DNA of 64,000 nt from Holophagales bacterium (GTDB lineage: Bacteria > Acidobacteriota > Thermoanaerobaculia > UBA5066), in NCBI GenBank assembly GCA_016719485.1, contig JADJZB010000002.1:310001-374000 (forward strand). Reading direction: 5' to 3'. Position 1 is the stretch's first letter. Each line of letters opens with the position of its first letter. Below are positions 61,901-64,000 of the stretch, one piece after another. The notes beneath the pieces were generated by a model, which had not been told where the DNA came from, did no database searches, and was given only the letters and a program-made list of their open reading frames with translations. The translations under genes were made by a program, and so were the position numbers.

Positions 61901-62022
61901 GGCTTCACTCCCTTCTCGCTCCCCTTCAGAGGAGCGAGGGCGAGCGCGCCTCCGGTGAGGAGGACGACGACGGAAAATGCGGCAAGGGAGACCCGGACGC
62001 GGCGGCGCGGCTCTGTCGTCAT
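55917..62022 (-). CDS. Bacterial alpha-2-macroglobulin (frameshift near the 3' end)
   Basis: About 2034 residues when corrected. A membrane anchor or signal (RVSLAAFSVVVLLTGGALAL) precedes an N-terminal helical region, macroglobulin-like beta-sandwich domains (from about residue 400), a bait-like Pro/Ala-rich stretch (about residues 1250-1300), and the thioester domain with CTEQ (C1499-Q1502) in YPYECTEQTLNRF. It would trap proteases at the cell envelope. At 56047-56050 one extra base breaks the frame: the downstream frame reads FKYRLRANMAGTFRVGPATV and ends VLTVKGE with TGA at 55917-55919, the usual family ending. Without correction the frame runs on into the epimerase gene. Start ATG 62022. 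Confidence 0.88.
56047..56050 (-). other. Probable single-base insertion in the alpha-2-macroglobulin gene
   Basis: On the minus strand gag-tac-aac-gtt-caa becomes GEYTFKYRLRA if one A of the aa pair is removed, giving a standard macroglobulin C terminus and stop. As read, the frame continues another 460 codons without a stop through the next gene. Confidence 0.65.
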
Positions 62023-62086
62023 AACGTGAGCTTAGACCGCCCCCGCCCCCGAAAGTTCCAGAGTCGATTACACGAGTTCAACACGA

Positions 62087-62149
62087 GTCCGTGCCAGGCA
62101 CGGAATCGTGTATTACATGTCCGGTGCCAGGCGTGCAATCGTGTATTAC
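62087..62149. repeat. Two imperfect ~30-bp repeats with TGCCAGGC palindromes
   Basis: Copy 1 (62087-62116) and copy 2 (62119-62149) share gtcc..gtgccaggc..aatcgtgtattac. Copy 1 contains the palindrome ccgtgccaggcacgg (62089-62103). A degenerate gattacacgag / acacgag element precedes them at 62065-62088. They lie in the 123-base gap between the esterase and macroglobulin genes, which is otherwise empty apart from the start-proximal TAAGCT at 62029-62034. They look like a dispersed REP-type element; other copies are not in this window. Confidence 0.6.
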
Positions 62150-62889
62150 GGGCGGGGGTGACGCCGCTGACGGAGGAGCCACTCCCAGAGCGCCCCGTCC
62201 GCGTAGGTCGCCGTCCACGCGTCGTGCCCGGCCTCGGGGTAGACGATCAGCTCGGCCGTGCCCCCGCACTTCTTCACGGCGTCCACCACCGTCGTCGATT
62301 CGGCGAGCGGGACGACGGTGTCGCGCGCGCCGTGGAACGCCCTCACAGGGATGTCCTTCAGCAGGCAGGCCCGGTCGGGAATGGCGCCTCCGCACACGGG
62401 CACGATGGCGGCGAAACGCTCCGGGTAGGACATCGCGAGCTCCCATGTCCCCCGCCCTCCCATCGACAGGCCCGTCACCGCAATGCGATCGGGGTCGATC
62501 CTCAGCTGCCTCGCCACGTCGTCCAGGAGCGCGGCCAGTGCGTCGGCCTGCCACCGCTGTCCGGCCGGGCACTGGGGCGAGACGACGACGAACGGGAAGT
62601 CCTCGCGACCGTCGAGCTGATGCGGCGGGCCGTGGACCTTCACCTTCGCGAGATCGTCTCCCCTCTCCCCGGACCCGTGAAGGAAGAGGAGGAGCGGCCA
62701 GCGCCTCGTGGCGTCGGCCACATACGCCTTCGGCACGTATAGGAGATAGCGGTACGAGACCTTCCGCGCGATCGTCGCCTCGAAGAGCCGCTCGCTCTGT
62801 CCCGGCGGCGGCGCGGCCGACCGGCAGGCGGCAGAAAACGGAGCCACGAGGACGGAGAAGATGGCCAGGAGACTTCGGGAGAGGCTCAC
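62146..62889 (-). CDS. Lipoprotein alpha/beta-hydrolase (esterase/dienelactone hydrolase-like)
   Basis: 247 residues from GTG 62889. A lipoprotein signal (FSVLVAPFSAAC) precedes an alpha/beta-hydrolase fold: WPLLLFLHGSGERGDD, nucleophile Ser in TGLSMGGRGTWEL, Asp in FHGARDTVVPL and His in YPEAGHDAW, the complete catalytic triad. PQCPAGQRW is shared with predicted PHB-depolymerase/phospholipase-like secreted esterases. The substrate is unknown. Two imperfect repeats abut its 3' end. Confidence 0.88.
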   Translation of the reverse strand: MSLSRSLLAIFSVLVAPFSAACRSAAPPPGQSERLFEATIARKVSYRYLLYVPKAYVADATRRWPLLLFLHGSGERGDDLAKVKVHGPPHQLDGREDFPFVVVSPQCPAGQRWQADALAALLDDVARQLRIDPDRIAVTGLSMGGRGTWELAMSYPERFAAIVPVCGGAIPDRACLLKDIPVRAFHGARDTVVPLAESTTVVDAVKKCGGTAELIVYPEAGHDAWTATYADGALWEWLLRQRRHPRP

Positions 62890-62955
62890 CCGCCGATTCT
62901 CGCCCCGGCCCGTCCCGGCGCGGTCGCGCCAACCGTTCCTCGGGCCGGAGTGCGC

Positions 62956-64000
62956 TTATCGAAGAAGGCGGAAGCCCGCCGCGGCGAGAATCGGGCCGTT
63001 TCTCTCGGCCCGGGCCGCGAGCGCCCGCACCGTCGTGGCCCAGCCCCTCCCACGGGGAATCTCGGGCGACCAGTCCTCGATGGGGAGGCCACGGAGGTTC
63101 GTGCGCCCCCTCATGAGGAGCTCCGCCCACTCGGGCCTCGGCTGCCCCGCGAGGTCGATCGCGGACGCGGCGAAGGCCTCGTCCCGCCGGTGCAGGAAGA
63201 GGACTCCCTCTCCGTCGACGCCGGTCTTCTCCAGCTTCAGGAGCGCAGCCCGGCCGCGTGGTCCGTCCTCGAGCTCCTGGAAGATCCCCTCGACGAGCGG
63301 GTGCCCCGAGGCGAAGAAGTCGAGCTCCTCGCGCAGGACCGCTTCCTCCCGGTCGAAGGTTCCGAGGTAGCGCGTCCCGCCCGGCACGCCGGGAAGGTGC
63401 TCGAGGAGCGCGTCCCCGCCGAACTCGAGGTACCAGGTGCGAATGCCCTTCTTCTCGGTGACGTCGAACCCGAAGAGCTCGCAGGCGGCGGTGACGAACC
63501 GCTCCATCGCGGCGTCCAGCCCGGCGGGAACACGGGTGAGGATGCCGCTCGCAAGGTCGGCGCGGAAGCCCTCGGAATGAAGGTGGTGGTAGGCCGCCCT
63601 CTGACGGACCTGGGCGGCACCGCGGACTTCCGTGACGAGAGCTGCGACCGGCAGCTCCGAGAGGCCCCGCGCCGAGGCCTTCTCGGCCTTCCGGATCGCC
63701 GCCTCCACGTTCGCCAGCGACCGCTCGAGCCCCCCGAGCGGCTCCCGGAAGAGGCCGATCCGCTCGTAGAGCTCCACGAGATCGCGGTAGAACCCCGACG
63801 GAGGTCGAAAGTAGACGATCTCCACCCTCTCCTTCCGGCTGATCCGGTCGAGACGGCCGATCCTCTGCTCGACCTGGGCCGGGTCGAGAGGAAGGTCGAA
63901 GAGGACGAGACGCCGGCAGAACTCGAAGTTGCGCCCTTCCCCGCCGCACTCGGTCGACACGAGGAACGTGGGTCCCTTCGGCCTGCGGAACTCGGCCACC
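62956..64000 (-). CDS. SNF2/RapA-type helicase, C-terminal part (cut by window end)
   Basis: At least 347 residues are visible; the gene continues past the window. The beginning of the visible part is the end of helicase domain 2: VSTECGGEGRNFEFCRRLVL, then DPAQVEQRIGRLDRI (motif VI with the arginine finger). A long C-terminal region follows (GFRADLASGILTRVPAGLDA, TWYLEFGGDALLEHLPGVPG, LFLHRRDEAFAASAIDLAGQ) similar to the RapA C-terminal domain, which recycles RNA polymerase. RapA or a RapA-like DNA translocase is the best call; the missing N terminus would decide it. Confidence 0.82.
   Translation of the reverse strand, partial: VAEFRRPKGPTFLVSTECGGEGRNFEFCRRLVLFDLPLDPAQVEQRIGRLDRISRKERVEIVYFRPPSGFYRDLVELYERIGLFREPLGGLERSLANVEAAIRKAEKASARGLSELPVAALVTEVRGAAQVRQRAAYHHLHSEGFRADLASGILTRVPAGLDAAMERFVTAACELFGFDVTEKKGIRTWYLEFGGDALLEHLPGVPGGTRYLGTFDREEAVLREELDFFASGHPLVEGIFQELEDGPRGRAALLKLEKTGVDGEGVLFLHRRDEAFAASAIDLAGQPRPEWAELLMRGRTNLRGLPIEDWSPEIPRGRGWATTVRALAARAERNGPILAAAGFRLLR

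Noticed and set aside
54649..62022. One 2457-residue protein combining macroglobulin and epimerase
   Set aside because: The macroglobulin C terminus and stop are found in another frame, and the epimerase has its own ribosome-binding site and Tat signal; the fusion is an artefact of one base.
1..64000. tRNA or rRNA genes
   Set aside because: Checked the gaps by eye for a T-loop GGTTCGAATCC-like box with matching acceptor stem; none was convincing.

Overview
The window is GC-rich (about two thirds G+C by eye) chromosomal DNA with tightly packed genes, many joined by 4-base ATGA/GTGA stop-start overlaps. The gene set suggests a Gram-negative, aerobic, non-photosynthetic bacterium, most likely an Acidobacteriota (Holophagae/Thermoanaerobaculia-like) genome: an LptF-LptG fusion, alternative complex III joined to an A2-type caa3 oxidase, tyrosine catabolism through homogentisate, a bacterial alpha-2-macroglobulin and GHL10-like secreted proteins. 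The phylum is inferred from gene content and is not proven. I saw no tRNA, rRNA, insertion sequence, prophage or CRISPR array.

Layout. 1-4.7 kb (+): end of a cupin gene, an exported proline-rich protein, miaB, a DUF151 nuclease, parA and parB. 4.8-7.3 kb: an AT-rich gap, then a fused lptF-lptG. 7.3-19.1 kb (-): a housekeeping block of metK, rsmD, an exported protein, a short tRNA nucleotidyltransferase-family gene, dnaE, a small six-cysteine secreted protein, a glycine-rich RRM protein, guaA, a membrane protein, a lytic transglycosylase split by an apparent frameshift, and xerD. 19.2-26.5 kb (mostly +): 4-hydroxyphenylpyruvate dioxygenase, homogentisate dioxygenase and homoserine dehydrogenase; an exported protein (-); a one-domain asparaginase-like protein; a methyltransferase; glnA. 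26.5-31 kb: an ADP-forming acyl-CoA synthetase (-), a divergent GAF-SpoIIE phosphatase (+), and a soluble histidine kinase (-). 31-36.4 kb (-): one operon for a MacAB-like exporter followed by a split thiamine-diphosphate decarboxylase. 36.5-38.9 kb (+): di-haem peroxidase, an unknown 110-residue protein and an HMG-CoA-lyase-like enzyme, all translationally coupled.

39.0-51.5 kb (+) is the centrepiece: actABCDEF, a small membrane protein, Sco, then coxB, coxA, coxC and coxD. Together these encode quinol oxidation by alternative complex III and oxygen reduction by a caa3 oxidase, with Sco loading copper. 51.6-64 kb holds envelope and secreted functions: a GHL10-like protein broken by a frameshift (+), then on the minus strand an M28 peptidase, a Tat-exported NAD-binding epimerase, a very large alpha-2-macroglobulin with a frameshift near its end, a lipoprotein esterase, and the C-terminal part of a RapA/SNF2-type helicase cut by the window end.

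Two window-wide patterns stand out. First, several genes (dnaE, guaA, xerD, hppD, the exporter operon, the peroxidase) have a -10-like hexamer, often TAGAAT, only 6-9 bases before the start codon and no Shine-Dalgarno sequence, which points to leaderless transcription. Second, three genes are split by what look like single-base indels, two in homopolymers, so either the assembly has uncorrected indels or these are true frameshifts.
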